A stretch of DNA of 41,000 nt from Prorocentrum cordatum (lineage: Eukaryota > Sar > Dinophyceae > Prorocentrales > Prorocentraceae): NCBI GenBank assembly GCA_963575745.1, contig CAUYUJ010014558.1, positions 335,731 through 376,730 of the forward strand, written 5' to 3'. The notes under the pieces were generated by a model. It ran no database searches, was not told the origin of the DNA, and saw only the letters and a program-made list of their open reading frames with translations. The translations under genes were made by a program, and so were the position numbers. Positions 1-8,716 of the stretch are shown piece after piece. Each line of letters starts with the position of its first letter. Position 1 is the first letter of the stretch.

Positions 1-129
1 GGACCGACCAGCACGCGTCGCGGGGACTCCCCTGCGCTGTGCCTCCAAGTGCTGCCCGACTCCCGCGCGCTCTGCCTGGCGCCTCGCCCTTTGTCAGTCA
101 CCCGATGTGTTTTTTGACCCCGCGCCGCG

Positions 130-775
130 GACGACCCGCGTGCGTCGCTCGAACTCCTTCGGGGCGACCGGCGCGCGTCGCGGGGCGTTCGCGGGGTGCG
201 CCGGATCGAACGCAGGCAAACCATGCGGAACTTGCCGTTGGGGCTGCCGGTGGAGTTCGTTACGGGGCCACAAGACGCGTGGGGGGTGCGCCGAATCGAC
301 CGCGGGTGCGCCATGCAGATCCTGCCGCGGGGGCCCTCGGCGGAGCTCCCTGTGGGGCCACGCAATGTGTGATGGGGCGTGCCGAATCGGGAGCGGGCAC
401 GCCATGCTGACCCTGCCGCTGGGGCCTTTGGTGTGGGGCCTCGAAGCGCGCGAAGCCGTTCGGAGCGTGCCGCTGGGGCCTTCGGTGGACTTCTCCATGG
501 GGCCACGAAGCGCGTGGGGTGTGTGCCGCGTCGGGTACGGGTAGGCTATGCGGACCCTGCCGCTGGGGCCTCAGGTGGAGCTCCCAGAGGGGGGGCACGA
601 AACGTGAAAGGGGTGAGCCGAATAGGACGCGGGCGCGCCATGCGGAACTTGCCGCTGGGGCCTTCGGTTGAGCTCCCCGTTGGGGCACGAAACGTGTTGG
701 GGGGTATGCCAAGTCGGGTGCGCGTACGTCATGCGGACCTTGCTGGTGGGGCCTTCGGTGGGCCTCCCTATGGGG
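130..775. repeat. ~91-bp degenerate tandem repeat
   Basis: The phrase CCATGCGGAACTTGCCG or close variants recurs at 221, 311, 402, 546, 638 and 729. Spacings are 90, 91, 144, 92 and 91 bp. Each unit continues with a CTGGGGCCTTCGGTGGAGCTCC-like stretch (interrupted by variation), then GGGGCACGAA and a GCCGAATCG stretch. One unit carries an extra part-copy near 455-545. Several frames stay open through the array, which explains the long predicted peptides here; none looks like a conserved protein. It stops abruptly near 775 next to a recombinase-like remnant, so it may be a mobile-element terminal or subterminal array. Confidence 0.75.
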
Positions 776-829
776 AAAGCATGGCTTCGACTCCAGAGGC
801 AGCAAAAACGTCGTTCGCAGCCGCGCCGG

Positions 830-1280
830 ACATCGTGCCCAAACGAAATTTCGGGGCTAGCGACCCCGATGGCTTGCAAGTGGCGCCAGAATTCGGCCGT
901 CCACGTCGCAGGCGTGTACCCGCCGAACGGAGAGCCCCCTGGTACCATCGCATTGTCTCACAGAGGAAGCCAAGCGTGCAAACAGATGCCTTCATCTGTG
1001 CCGCACAAGCAAAAAGCACAAAGGGTGCACCGATCCATCCGCTGCTTTCGCCGGATGTGGCCATACATAAAGCGGCCCCCGCGATCTGTACAAGATCACG
1101 TTTGCACTGCGCGAGCAACTCAGAGGGCATCCGCAACAGGAAGTTGTATGCCAAGACTGCCATGATGCACCACCACTGTCGCTGGTGCGCTAGCGCATGG
1201 TGGAGCAAACGCCGCAAAAGCCGGCGATCCACCTTTTGCATCGGCAATCTGGGCATCCGGCATTTCGCTGTGCCGAGCCT
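830..1280 (-). pseudogene. Tyrosine-recombinase-like core fragment
   Basis: The minus strand is open from 1634 down to 768. Around 1154-1107 it encodes AYNFLLRMPSELLAQ. This resembles the first catalytic-arginine box of YR integrases in Ngaro/DIRS/Crypton-like elements, where a hydrophobic run leads into LLR-x-PSE. The upstream part contains a helix-rich LPMQKVDRRLLRRLLHHAL stretch, as expected before that box. No HxxR box or catalytic tyrosine is recognisable downstream, and the frame upstream runs through a CA microsatellite, so this is a fragment. It may belong to an older YR element than the one at 4.3-10.6 kb. The call rests on one motif. Confidence 0.4.
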
Positions 1281-1383
1281 GATGCCTGTCCAAATGATAT
1301 GTTGGTCACTCTGCCATGGCACGCCGGCTACCTGGTGCGCCAGAGCCCACACGGTCAACCACCCACGCTGCGTAAACCCGCAC

Positions 1384-1407
1384 GCACACACACACACACA
1401 CACACAC
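1384..1407. repeat. (CA)n microsatellite
   Basis: An uninterrupted CA dinucleotide run of about 12 units lies between the recombinase-like fragment and the LINE 3' end. Confidence 0.9.
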
Positions 1408-1644
1408 CGCTGCGACGCAGCGAATATGCTGCACACTGCACCCCAGCGGGGCCTCACCAATGAGCTCAGAAGCCCACGCAACCGTGCGTACTTATTATTG
1501 GACAGGTGGACGTCCTTCTTGATGAGCGCACCTGTTGAGCAAATCACGAAAATGATTCTCTGAAATGCAGAAGAAAATATGGCAATACAGAGAGTAGCGT
1601 ATATGTAAAAACATAGACCACGCCACAATACCAAAAGTTATCGA

Positions 1645-2404
1645 TTAATTATGCCTGTCGCTCAAAATGATAGTATCCATCTTCATGCCCCAGCTGACTA
1701 TAGCGTCGTCCAAGGCCTTCGTGTTCCTTTCGCTTGTGGGCCAGAACAATCTGGCCTACAGCGGGTCTCTTGGCTCCTCGCAGGGCCGACCCGCAGCGAT
1801 GCGAGGGTCGGTGCAGAGCCAGGCGCAGTGCTTCAAATCTCCCACCTGCTGGCCGCAGTACGGGCACCTTGGATCTTCCCTTTTGCTGACAGCAAGATGT
1901 GCTGGTGAGACCACCGCCCGGGTGAAGAGCCTGGCCGCTGGTGGCGTCGCACGAAAGTGTGCGTAGCATGCTTTGAGTCGTCTGGCGTCGAAGGCGATGC
2001 CGGAGCACAACTCAGAGTCGATGCGTCCTTTTTTCTCGAAGAGGTCGAAATGTGTTCCCTGCCACCCCTCGCGCAGGGCGTGGGCGAGCCGCTTCGGCGT
2101 CCGCCAGTCCTGGTTCGAAGTGTCCAAAGGAATATTTGTGCCGTCAGGTCGTGACCAAGTCCAGTCAGCATCGGTCTTTTCCCGCCCGTCTTGCAGCTCG
2201 TGCGACAGCGGTGACCGTCGCCTGCTGGATCATGATGTCCGGGTCGATCCGGTGCCCATGGATGAGCAGCCGGAGGGAGCGCGACGACGTTTTGGGAAGC
2301 TCCAGCGTCCGGGTGACGGCCCCGCTGATGGCGTTGATGTAATTCCTCCGTGGCGCCCCTTCGTGCCAGCCGTAGGACAGCGCAGTCATTGGGCCCAGCT
2401 TCAA
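1645..2404 (-). pseudogene. LINE ORF2 C-terminal region with zinc knuckle
   Basis: The coherent protein path begins with KLGPMTALSYGWHEGAP (2404-2165). It then shifts frame to a segment from LDTSNQDWRTPKRLAHALRE (about 2125) to the knuckle CPYCGQQVGDLKHCAWLC (near 1870-1817), a CX2C..HX4C pattern found at LINE C-termini. In that frame, after RDPL, a TAG interrupts what still reads as protein (ARLFWPTSERNTKALDDAIV) up to TAA at 1645-1647. The TAG is consistent with a CAG-to-TAG change. The order, thumb then knuckle then short tail, matches non-LTR retrotransposons. Known for the family: the knuckle helps RNA/DNA binding during target-primed reverse transcription. Broken copy. Confidence 0.75.
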
Positions 2405-2994
2405 TTAGCGTTTGCTTCTCTTTCCTTCCCAGGGGCAACCCTGTGGCGCGAGTGATCTGTGCCCTCGCCTGTTCCAGCCTCGTCTGCTCTTTCTTTGTGG
2501 TCTTCCTGGCGGCCCCTCCTTTTACGGCGGCCCCCAGCACGTTGGCGATTGCGGTGTCCACGGCGAAACGTGGCTCCACTCCAGCACGTCGGAGCTTCTC
2601 CCGCCCCTGTGGCGTGCGGTGCATCCACTGCTATTTGGACTCGTTCTCCACCAAACCAAAAGCAGTTGACCATTCCTTCCAAAGTTCGCCGATACGGACA
2701 CATGGCCGCGTTGCGCGTTTCCCACGTGCGGTCATCGACAAACAGCTGCAGTTTTGCCGTGGGCTCCAGGTGGGAAATGTGCAGGACATCCGCCAGCATC
2801 GCTGCGCACATCGCCATTGGACTACAAGGGTCACCTCGCGGTAAAGAAGTGCCCAGTTTCTCTGGCTCCAGGAGAACCGACCCCCCGAGAACCAACGTTC
2901 CTGTTGAGACCAACGATCATGAAGAATGTCATTGAGCAGCGGCAGGAATCCCTACGAATCGAAGACCCCTTGGACCAATGAAGGATGAATGCAA
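2401..2994 (-). pseudogene. LINE reverse transcriptase palm (motifs A-C), frameshifted
   Basis: The minus strand encodes LGTSLPRGDPCSPMAM (motif B, a GDPxSP box) followed by LQLFVDDRTW (motif C, FVDD; both aspartates present). Just upstream, about 2999-2950, a degenerate motif A reads LIAFILHWSKG and then, after a one-base shift, VFDS and a stop. Here the expected first aspartate of a DWSKAFD-like motif is a histidine. Motifs A, B and C therefore sit in different frames. The thumb follows as GREKLRRAGVEPRFAVDTAI in yet another frame (2624 downward). The enzyme cannot be made from this copy. Confidence 0.8.
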
Positions 2995-4002
2995 TCAAAC
3001 GCCAAGGAGAAATCTCAGGTGCTTGCTGACGTACTCGTCGTCCTCAGAAGCGAGCAACATCTCCAGGAGGGCGTCGTGGGTCTCGGCCTTCCTGCGTGCT
3101 CCATACGTCTCCGTACACCACCATTTGTCACACCAACTGCGACATGACGGCGAGCGGTCCCGAGCCGTGCTCCAGACACGATACCACGCGGAGGCCACAC
3201 TCAGCGGTCTCCACTCCTCTTCTGGTAGGTGAGACTGGCTAGGCGCTGGGTGGCCCTTCGGCAGGCGCGCCTGCCGCATGGCTCTCCAAGCAAGCGGTTG
3301 CACCCCCAGTCGTTCACACTCGTTGAAGAAGAGTGTGGTCTCGGTGTCCGCGAAGATCGCTTCCGAGACCTCCCTTACGTCCCACCCGTCCGGGCCGGCT
3401 GCTCTGTCTCGTTGGCCAAGCATAGCAGACCTGACGTCCAGCACCTCAAGTTCGGCCCACGCGGTGGGCTGGACGTGCGGGAGCCAGAGCCGCGCTTTGC
3501 CCAGGGCCGCGTTCAGGTCTGGGAGGTCCCTGTCCCACACCTTCCGCCACCTCCGCCGGAGCATCTCCAGAGCCTCTTGGTTGGTCTCGGAGATCTTCCC
3601 ATCCTGCTCCGCGGCCAGATCGTTGGGCGTTTGGTCGTCCTTCATCCACCTATGGGCTTCTTTTCTGGGTTCTCTGATCCTTTGGTTCCAAGCAGCAATC
3701 CGATCTTGTGCATCCTCCTCCTGCCCGGTGGCCATGCCCTCGTAGGACACGATGGCGGCGACAATATTCCTCATCCTCTCTAGGGCAGGGCGGTCTGCCT
3801 CCCCTTCGAAAGACACATCCTTGCAGCCTTTAGTGAGTTTATCCCTGAGGGACGCCGCTTCTGCAGAAAAGCTGCCGCCCTTCCGCTCCAGGACCTCCAA
3901 CCTCCTCAATCTGGCCAGCGCCTTCTCTGGCTCCGTACCTTGAAGCTTCTCTGGGTGCCCATGGCCCTGTCGTCCCACTGTCGTGCTTCGACAGCCAGGC
4001 AT
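2995..4002 (-). pseudogene. LINE linker and reverse transcriptase N-terminal half
   Basis: A 335-codon open segment starts at an ATG (4002-4000). Residues 1-130 are charged and helical (linker). Residues 130-200 include LRRRWRKVWDRDLPDLNAAL. The RT fingers begin at AAGPDGWDVREVSEAIFADT, the usual (A/P)GPDGW box of non-LTR RTs, and continue with EEWRPLSVASAWYRVWSTAR, equivalent to the R-P-I-x-x-x-S-x-x-Y-R/K box. The frame closes at 2995 just before motif A. It belongs with the palm, C-terminal and endonuclease pieces listed separately. Translated from the minus strand; base composition resembles the rest of the LINE. Confidence 0.85.
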
Positions 4003-4260
4003 CCTTTGCCGCTCTTGTCTTCATTCCTGCGCCGCCGGGTGCGTGCCGTGGCGGGGTCCTTTACCCGGCTGCCTTGCCACGCATGCTTCACCGCCGCTCC
4101 GCTGAAGTCAGCGGTCCTCCAGCTGAGCCCCTCGCCGCGGCCAGGCCCCTCTTTCTCTGCTTCCGCCGCTGCACGTTCTCATCTGCCTCCTCCCTCTGCG
4201 CTTCCTGCAGCAGGACCTTCACTTTCTCCTCCTGCGCCTGCGGAATCTCTTCCTCCTCCT

Positions 4261-4337
4261 GTAGCAACGTGTAACAGTGTGCAATGCTGAATGTTTCCGC
4301 ATTGGCCGCAACTGTCTGTGCTCAAGCGGTTTTCGAG
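4261..4337 (+). repeat. Split direct repeat A1 (left end of YR element)
   Basis: 77 bp beginning GTAGCAACGTGTAACAGTGT and ending GCGGTTTTCGAG. It is identical to A2 at 10328-10404 except T versus C in CCGCATTGG/CCGCACTGG. It is preceded by TTCCTCCTCCT, LINE linker sequence. Confidence 0.92.
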
Positions 4338-4412
4338 GCGGCGGATGGGAGATTTCGGCTGGGCCTTTTCTGCCTATAAGTCCCCGGCCCCGGCGCCCAG
4401 CTTCATGGTGGC

Positions 4413-6011
4413 GTGAAGGAGGCGGTCGGCGTCTGCCCCTGTGCTCTGGTGCTCTCGAGCGCCGCCATCGCCCGCCTCGGCTCCCAGGACATATGGGGAG
4501 CTCCTGTGCCCTTCGGGCTGACCGTGACGGCAGCGGTCCTGGCTGGCGGGCTGGGCGCTCTGCTGATGCTGGTGGCGCAGGCGGTGTACCGTTCCTGCTA
4601 CGTGACGTGCCAGCTGGTGCTGGCGTGTGCCTTCGCGCTCAGACAGACGAGCCCTCAGGTGGCCCTCGATCGGCTGGTGCAGGCGCCTTTGGAGAGCGGC
4701 CACAGGTCGATCGACATGATGCGCGTGGCTCCGAGAAGGCGGAAGTCCTTCGAGGGGCTGAAGCCCGGGAACGTGGTCTGCGTCAGCTACGGGGTGGACG
4801 GGGAACCATGGCATGATCGCCGGATCCTCGCAGTCGTGGACCCTTGCTGCTACAGCATCTGGGACATCTACGCGGAGACCATCGGCCAAGAGTTCTTCGG
4901 GGACTTCAGAGAGGGTGGCCCCCGAGGGGGGCTGCCCGCTGGGCTGGGCGCGGCGCGCGGCCAGCCCGTGTACCGCTTCTCGACGAAGCCCGTCGGGCAG
5001 GAGCTGCAGGACTTGTTCGAGCAGGGCCGCGCCAAGGCGGCCGTGGAGAGCAGCATGATGGGCATCCTGGAGGACGTGCCGGGGCCGCCGCCAGCGTTGG
5101 CGGGGACCGGCGCGAGCGCGGCCCCCCCTCTGCCTCCCCCAGCTGGATCGCGTCCTGCTGGGTCAAGCTCGGAGCTCGTCAAGCGGGTGTGTGTGGCGCT
5201 GTCGGCGCAGGGGTACGTGGGCAACACCTTCATGCTCGCGGCGCAGCTCCACACCCCGTCGGACAGCTTCGTGGGCAACGGCTCGGTGGACCTGTATGAC
5301 AGGGGCCTGCGAGGCGACCCCGCGGTGCAGTATCGCGTGGAGGTTGGGGAGCAGGAGAGTGAGGTGATCGAGCTGTTCAGGCGCCGGACGAAGAGGAACA
5401 GCGACGTGGAGGGCACGGACACTCCGCTGGCGCGGGCGCCAGGAGCGCCGAGCTCCGAGGACGCGCGCACCCTGCCGGTGCTGCGCGACAGCGCGGGACG
5501 GCGCTTCGAGAACATGAAGAGTGTGGCGAACAGCTCGGAGATGTGTGGCTTCGAGGATTGGGTGCTGGAGGGGCCGCGCGCGGTCTTGGACCTGGTGAAG
5601 GAGATAGCTGAACAGGCGGCTGGCCCCTTCCAGCGCCTCTCGACCTGGAAGCACGAGAACGAACTGCAGGATGTCGAGCTCAACGCGGTGACGCACGAGA
5701 TGCTCTCGGAGATCATCGAGCTGGCGACCACTCTCGTTCAGCTCGACGTGTCGGACATGGCGGGCATGGGGGGCCTGCGCCTCCACTCCCGGCACACCAA
5801 GCAGCGGATCAAGAAGAAGCAGGAGGCCGGGTCGGATTTCGACCTGCAGGGCTACTACCTGGGCAGGGCGTGGCGCACGGGAGGTGCGCGGAAGGCCCCG
5901 GAGCTTCAGAAGTGGGTGGCCGAGTGGGCTGCCCGCGAATCGTCTATCTTGAAGGAAGAGAGGAAGGCTGCCGAGGAGCGTACGCTTGCGTGCGCTCCTA
6001 AGAGGTCATGA
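4413..6011 (+). CDS. ORF1, Gag-like protein of the YR retrotransposon
   Basis: The frame is open from 4380 to TGA 6009-6011 (532 codons from 4413). There is no in-frame ATG before 4566; 4413 is GTG, and the ATG at 4405 is in another frame and soon stops. The true start is therefore 4566, or it is supplied by splicing or trans-splicing. Residues 31-75 counted from 4413 hold one or two hydrophobic segments (FGLTVTAAVLAGGLGALLML, then CQLVLACAFAL). The C-terminal ~130 residues (HENELQDVELNAVTHEML ... GYYLGRAWRTGG ... ESSILKEERKAAEER) resemble the Gag-type domain that recurs in dinoflagellate retroelement polyproteins, recognised from memory of that family. Its TGA overlaps the next ORF's ATG as ATGA, suggesting coupled translation. 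A structural/nucleic-acid-binding role is inferred. Confidence 0.7.
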   Translation: MKEAVGVCPCALVLSSAAIARLGSQDIWGAPVPFGLTVTAAVLAGGLGALLMLVAQAVYRSCYVTCQLVLACAFALRQTSPQVALDRLVQAPLESGHRSIDMMRVAPRRRKSFEGLKPGNVVCVSYGVDGEPWHDRRILAVVDPCCYSIWDIYAETIGQEFFGDFREGGPRGGLPAGLGAARGQPVYRFSTKPVGQELQDLFEQGRAKAAVESSMMGILEDVPGPPPALAGTGASAAPPLPPPAGSRPAGSSSELVKRVCVALSAQGYVGNTFMLAAQLHTPSDSFVGNGSVDLYDRGLRGDPAVQYRVEVGEQESEVIELFRRRTKRNSDVEGTDTPLARAPGAPSSEDARTLPVLRDSAGRRFENMKSVANSSEMCGFEDWVLEGPRAVLDLVKEIAEQAAGPFQRLSTWKHENELQDVELNAVTHEMLSEIIELATTLVQLDVSDMAGMGGLRLHSRHTKQRIKKKQEAGSDFDLQGYYLGRAWRTGGARKAPELQKWVAEWAARESSILKEERKAAEERTLACAPKRS

Positions 6012-8716
6012 TGGACTCAGGATCCGGGGGCTGGCCGTCCCGGGTCGTAGATTCAGGCCGCACTATGGAGAGGGTGGTGCCACGGGATCTGTTCCCTTTG
6101 CCCGAGGTGACCTATAGCTCTCCTGAACAGCGCCGAGGTCCTCGCCGTGCTGCTCAGCGTCTGGGCAGGAAGGCGGCCATCGGCCGACGCTCGAACAACT
6201 GCATCGCCGCCCTCAACAACCTGTACGGGGACGGCTCGTTTTTGCCTGGAGGAAGACCCTCGCAGGCACAGTCTTCGGCGCTTGACGGCATCCTGCGCGC
6301 GGTCACTGACGGCAGGCCGCCGGACCCGTTGTCCGCCCCCGAGGCAGCCCTTCAGGAGTTGCTCGGTACCGAGGCCCTCGACTACGCGTCCGAGGACCTC
6401 TCCGTGGTTGCGCCGTATGATCGCGGCTTGGTCTCGTGGCCGGACACCGCAGGTTCGGTTGACTTGCTGGACGTGTTGCCAGACCCTGACCGCCAGGAGG
6501 TGATCGACGGTCCCCGTGCGCTTTTGCTTCGGGCTGAGGAGGAGCCGCCAGCGGCCTGCAAGGTCTACTGGGACAAGACGCTCAAGGCGGACAGAGGCGA
6601 GTACACCGGGTTCGTGCAGGACCTGCTGAACAGGGGCATGGTGGAGCTGCGCACTCGCCGTGAGTTTGAGGTTAGGATATTCTTCGCACGCAAGAAGTCG
6701 GGCAAGTTGCGCCTGATAGTGGATGCCAGGTCCGTCAATCAGAACCTCAGGCGCCCCACCTCCATCCAGCTGGCGCCGACGGCGGCGATGGTCGGGTTTG
6801 AGGCAGAGCCTGGGGACATGCTGGAGTTCTCGATTCAGGACATCGCCGATTGCTTTTACCTGTTCAAGGTCCCGGACTACATGGTGCCGCGGTTCGGGGC
6901 GAGGCCCGTCAGGGCCGGCGAGGTGGGGGCCAAGACCGTGCAGGGCGAGCCGGTGCTCGCAGGCGCCTGGGTCTACCCATGTCTGCGGGTGCTGCCCATG
7001 GGTTTCTCGTGGGCCATGAGATGGACGCAGCAGGCGCATCGAGAGCTGCTGCGGCGGGCAGGGCTTGGAGGCATCGAGATCGAGCTGGTGGACCGCCAGG
7101 TGCCCCCGACGACCTCGGCTACGCCTGTTTCCCGCATCGCGTACGTGGACAATGAGGTTTTCGTTTCGCCTCGACCAGGTGCCTCTGCCGACGCCAGGCA
7201 GCAGGCGGCCAGGAAAATGTCCAGCGTCGGGCTGCCGCTGCACGAGGTGGAGGAGGGCAAGCATGTCGTCGAGGCGCTGGGCCTGGAGCTGGATGATATC
7301 AAGCTCCGGTGCCGCCTGGCCTCCTCCAAGCGGTGGCGGCTGGCGCAGGGCACGCGCGCGCTGCTGCGGCGGCGGCTGGTGGCCGGTAGGGACGTCGAGA
7401 AGCTGATCGGCCATTTTACGCATGCCATGCTGCTGAACCGCCCGGCGCTTTGTATCTTCCGCGCCGCTTACGACTTCGCTCGGCGGCATTACCGGGCGCC
7501 CAGCCTGCTCTGGCCTTCTGCGAGGCAGGAGCTGCAGAACGCCATGCGCATCATGCCGCTGCTCGCGGTGCAATTCGATATGCCGTGGTCTGGGTTGGTC
7601 ACCTGCTCCGACGCTACGCTGGGGGGCGACGCCGTGCAGGAGGCGGACTTCCCGGTGTCTGAGGTAAAGCAAGTGGGGCGCTGGAGTGAACGCTGGCGCT
7701 TCAAGGTCGAGGGGGCCGGCCGCCCTCGGGATCGGGCGTCGGGTGGCGCTCTGCCGCTCGACGGACTTGAGGCTTTCGCTGAAAGTGGAGAACACTACGA
7801 CGACGACATTGCCATTAGCATCAATCATCAGTTTCCTGAGCTACCAGCATCATTCACCAAGGAGGGGGTTAATTGGAGGACTATACAAGCGAGAAGGTAT
7901 CACAGGAAGGAGGCAATCCACCTGAAGGAGTTGAGAGCGGTGTTATTTGGGTGGAGGCGCAAACGCAGACAAGCTAGACATCATCACAAGCATCATCTAT
8001 TTCTGTGTGACAACATGGGCATGGTTCTGAGTCTGGAGAAGGGGCGAGCTGTATCTGTACCCGTGCTTCTTCTGCTCAGGAAGTGGGCCGCGCTTTCTCT
8101 GGCCACCTTCTCTCGCACCTGTGCGAGGTGGATTGCGAGTGAGCTGAACCCCGGCGATGAGCCCAGCCGATGGTTCGACACGCCGGCGGAGAAGGCGGCG
8201 GCAGCTGCGTTGGGAGCCCACCGGCGCGAGGCTTGCGGAGAAGTGTCTGAGGCGTGTAGCAGCGCCTCCGGCGCCGGCTGGTGCAGGCGCGCCTGGCACC
8301 CCTCCGCCGTCGGCGGCGGAGCGGCCCGGTGCCCGACGCTGTCGCGGGGCCATGGCAGAGTGGCGGCGGCCCAGGGCACCTCGACAGGGCGGCTGCGCGG
8401 CTTATCAACGAGGTCTCGCCGATCCCCTGCGAGGCCGAGAGGCCTCCTCCCGCCTCCGGCGGCTGGAGCAAGGGACCGGGCTCTCGCGAGGATAGCTGGT
8501 ACTGGTGGGCCGACCGTCCTGGAGCAGGAAAACGTGACGGCGAAGACCACGGAGGACTGCGAGCGGAAGCTGGAGCGGTTCTTCGGTTTCTGCAGCATCA
8601 ACGGCCTGGCGCTCGACACCTGCCCGCTGCTCAAGGAGGCCCTGGTGGAGTACATGGACCTCCTGTTCGCGCAGGGGGGCCCTGCAGCAGCGGGGCCAAG
8701 CTGCTGGCGGCAGTAG
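6008..8716 (+). CDS. ORF2, reverse transcriptase-RNase H, running into the YR N-terminal domain
   Basis: 902 codons from ATG 6008 (ATGA overlap with ORF1). RT boxes: LRLIVDARSVNQN (D239), motif A SIQDIADCFY (D278), motif B LPMGFSWA (329-336), motif C YVDNEVF (Y379-V-D381-N382; the usual second Asp is Asn), motif E-like LGLELD. RNase H residues: CSDATLGGDAV (D535), HLKELRAVL (E641), LFLCDNMGMV (D668), and the terminal ELNPGDEPSR (D717) typical of YR-retroelement RNase H. After a low-complexity linker (about 725-845), KTTEDCERKLERFFGFC begins the helical core-binding domain of the tyrosine recombinase. This continues in the -1 frame after 8674-8680. The portion 7790-8060 is visibly less GC-rich than the rest. 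RT and RNase H would copy the element RNA into DNA; the Asn in motif C leaves catalytic competence open. Confidence 0.85.
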   Translation: MMDSGSGGWPSRVVDSGRTMERVVPRDLFPLPEVTYSSPEQRRGPRRAAQRLGRKAAIGRRSNNCIAALNNLYGDGSFLPGGRPSQAQSSALDGILRAVTDGRPPDPLSAPEAALQELLGTEALDYASEDLSVVAPYDRGLVSWPDTAGSVDLLDVLPDPDRQEVIDGPRALLLRAEEEPPAACKVYWDKTLKADRGEYTGFVQDLLNRGMVELRTRREFEVRIFFARKKSGKLRLIVDARSVNQNLRRPTSIQLAPTAAMVGFEAEPGDMLEFSIQDIADCFYLFKVPDYMVPRFGARPVRAGEVGAKTVQGEPVLAGAWVYPCLRVLPMGFSWAMRWTQQAHRELLRRAGLGGIEIELVDRQVPPTTSATPVSRIAYVDNEVFVSPRPGASADARQQAARKMSSVGLPLHEVEEGKHVVEALGLELDDIKLRCRLASSKRWRLAQGTRALLRRRLVAGRDVEKLIGHFTHAMLLNRPALCIFRAAYDFARRHYRAPSLLWPSARQELQNAMRIMPLLAVQFDMPWSGLVTCSDATLGGDAVQEADFPVSEVKQVGRWSERWRFKVEGAGRPRDRASGGALPLDGLEAFAESGEHYDDDIAISINHQFPELPASFTKEGVNWRTIQARRYHRKEAIHLKELRAVLFGWRRKRRQARHHHKHHLFLCDNMGMVLSLEKGRAVSVPVLLLLRKWAALSLATFSRTCARWIASELNPGDEPSRWFDTPAEKAAAAALGAHRREACGEVSEACSSASGAGWCRRAWHPSAVGGGAARCPTLSRGHGRVAAAQGTSTGRLRGLSTRSRRSPARPRGLLPPPAAGARDRALARIAGTGGPTVLEQENVTAKTTEDCERKLERFFGFCSINGLALDTCPLLKEALVEYMDLLFAQGGPAAAGPSCWRQ
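8674..8706 (+). other. Possible -1 frameshift site joining ORF2 to the YR core
   Basis: In the ORF2 frame the codons are CAG GGG GGC, so 8674-8680 is G GGG GGC, an X XXY YYZ slippery heptamer. Homology of the translated product switches from frame 2 to frame 1 (a -1 move) at exactly this place: FAQGG upstream, SGAKLLAAVGHRWP downstream. A CAGCAG/CTGCTG stem (8685-8690 with 8701-8706) begins 4 nt downstream, which is short for a classical stimulator. The alternative is an ordinary indel in the G run of a decaying copy. Comparison with other copies would decide. Confidence 0.35.

Larger units (their letters stand above)
1645..4259 (-). mobile_element. LINE-type retrotransposon, 3' part (RT to C-terminus)
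   Basis: On the minus strand this block reads, in order, a coiled linker, RT domain, thumb/connection region and a C-terminal zinc knuckle, ending at TAA 1645-1647. It is the continuation of the endonuclease block at 10580-15750. The two parts are separated by the YR element inserted at 4260-10579, and both breakpoints lie in homologous Glu/Gln-rich linker sequence. The coding path switches frame several times and contains at least two in-frame stops, so this copy is dead. No poly(A) or clear 3' terminus is visible downstream of 1645. Confidence 0.85.

Noticed and set aside
379-1563. 394-codon plus-strand frame
   Set aside because: It runs through the 91-bp array, then across a CA microsatellite and antisense to a recombinase-like fragment. 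No coherent domain.
4405-4416. ATG at 4405 as the ORF1 start
   Set aside because: It is in another frame and meets TGA after two codons. The Gag-like frame has its first ATG at 4566.
4868-8353. Minus-strand frames of 287 and 591 codons opposite the YR element's ORF1 and ORF2
   Set aside because: They are shadows of GC-rich sense coding. The plus strand has ordered Gag/RT/RNase H motifs.
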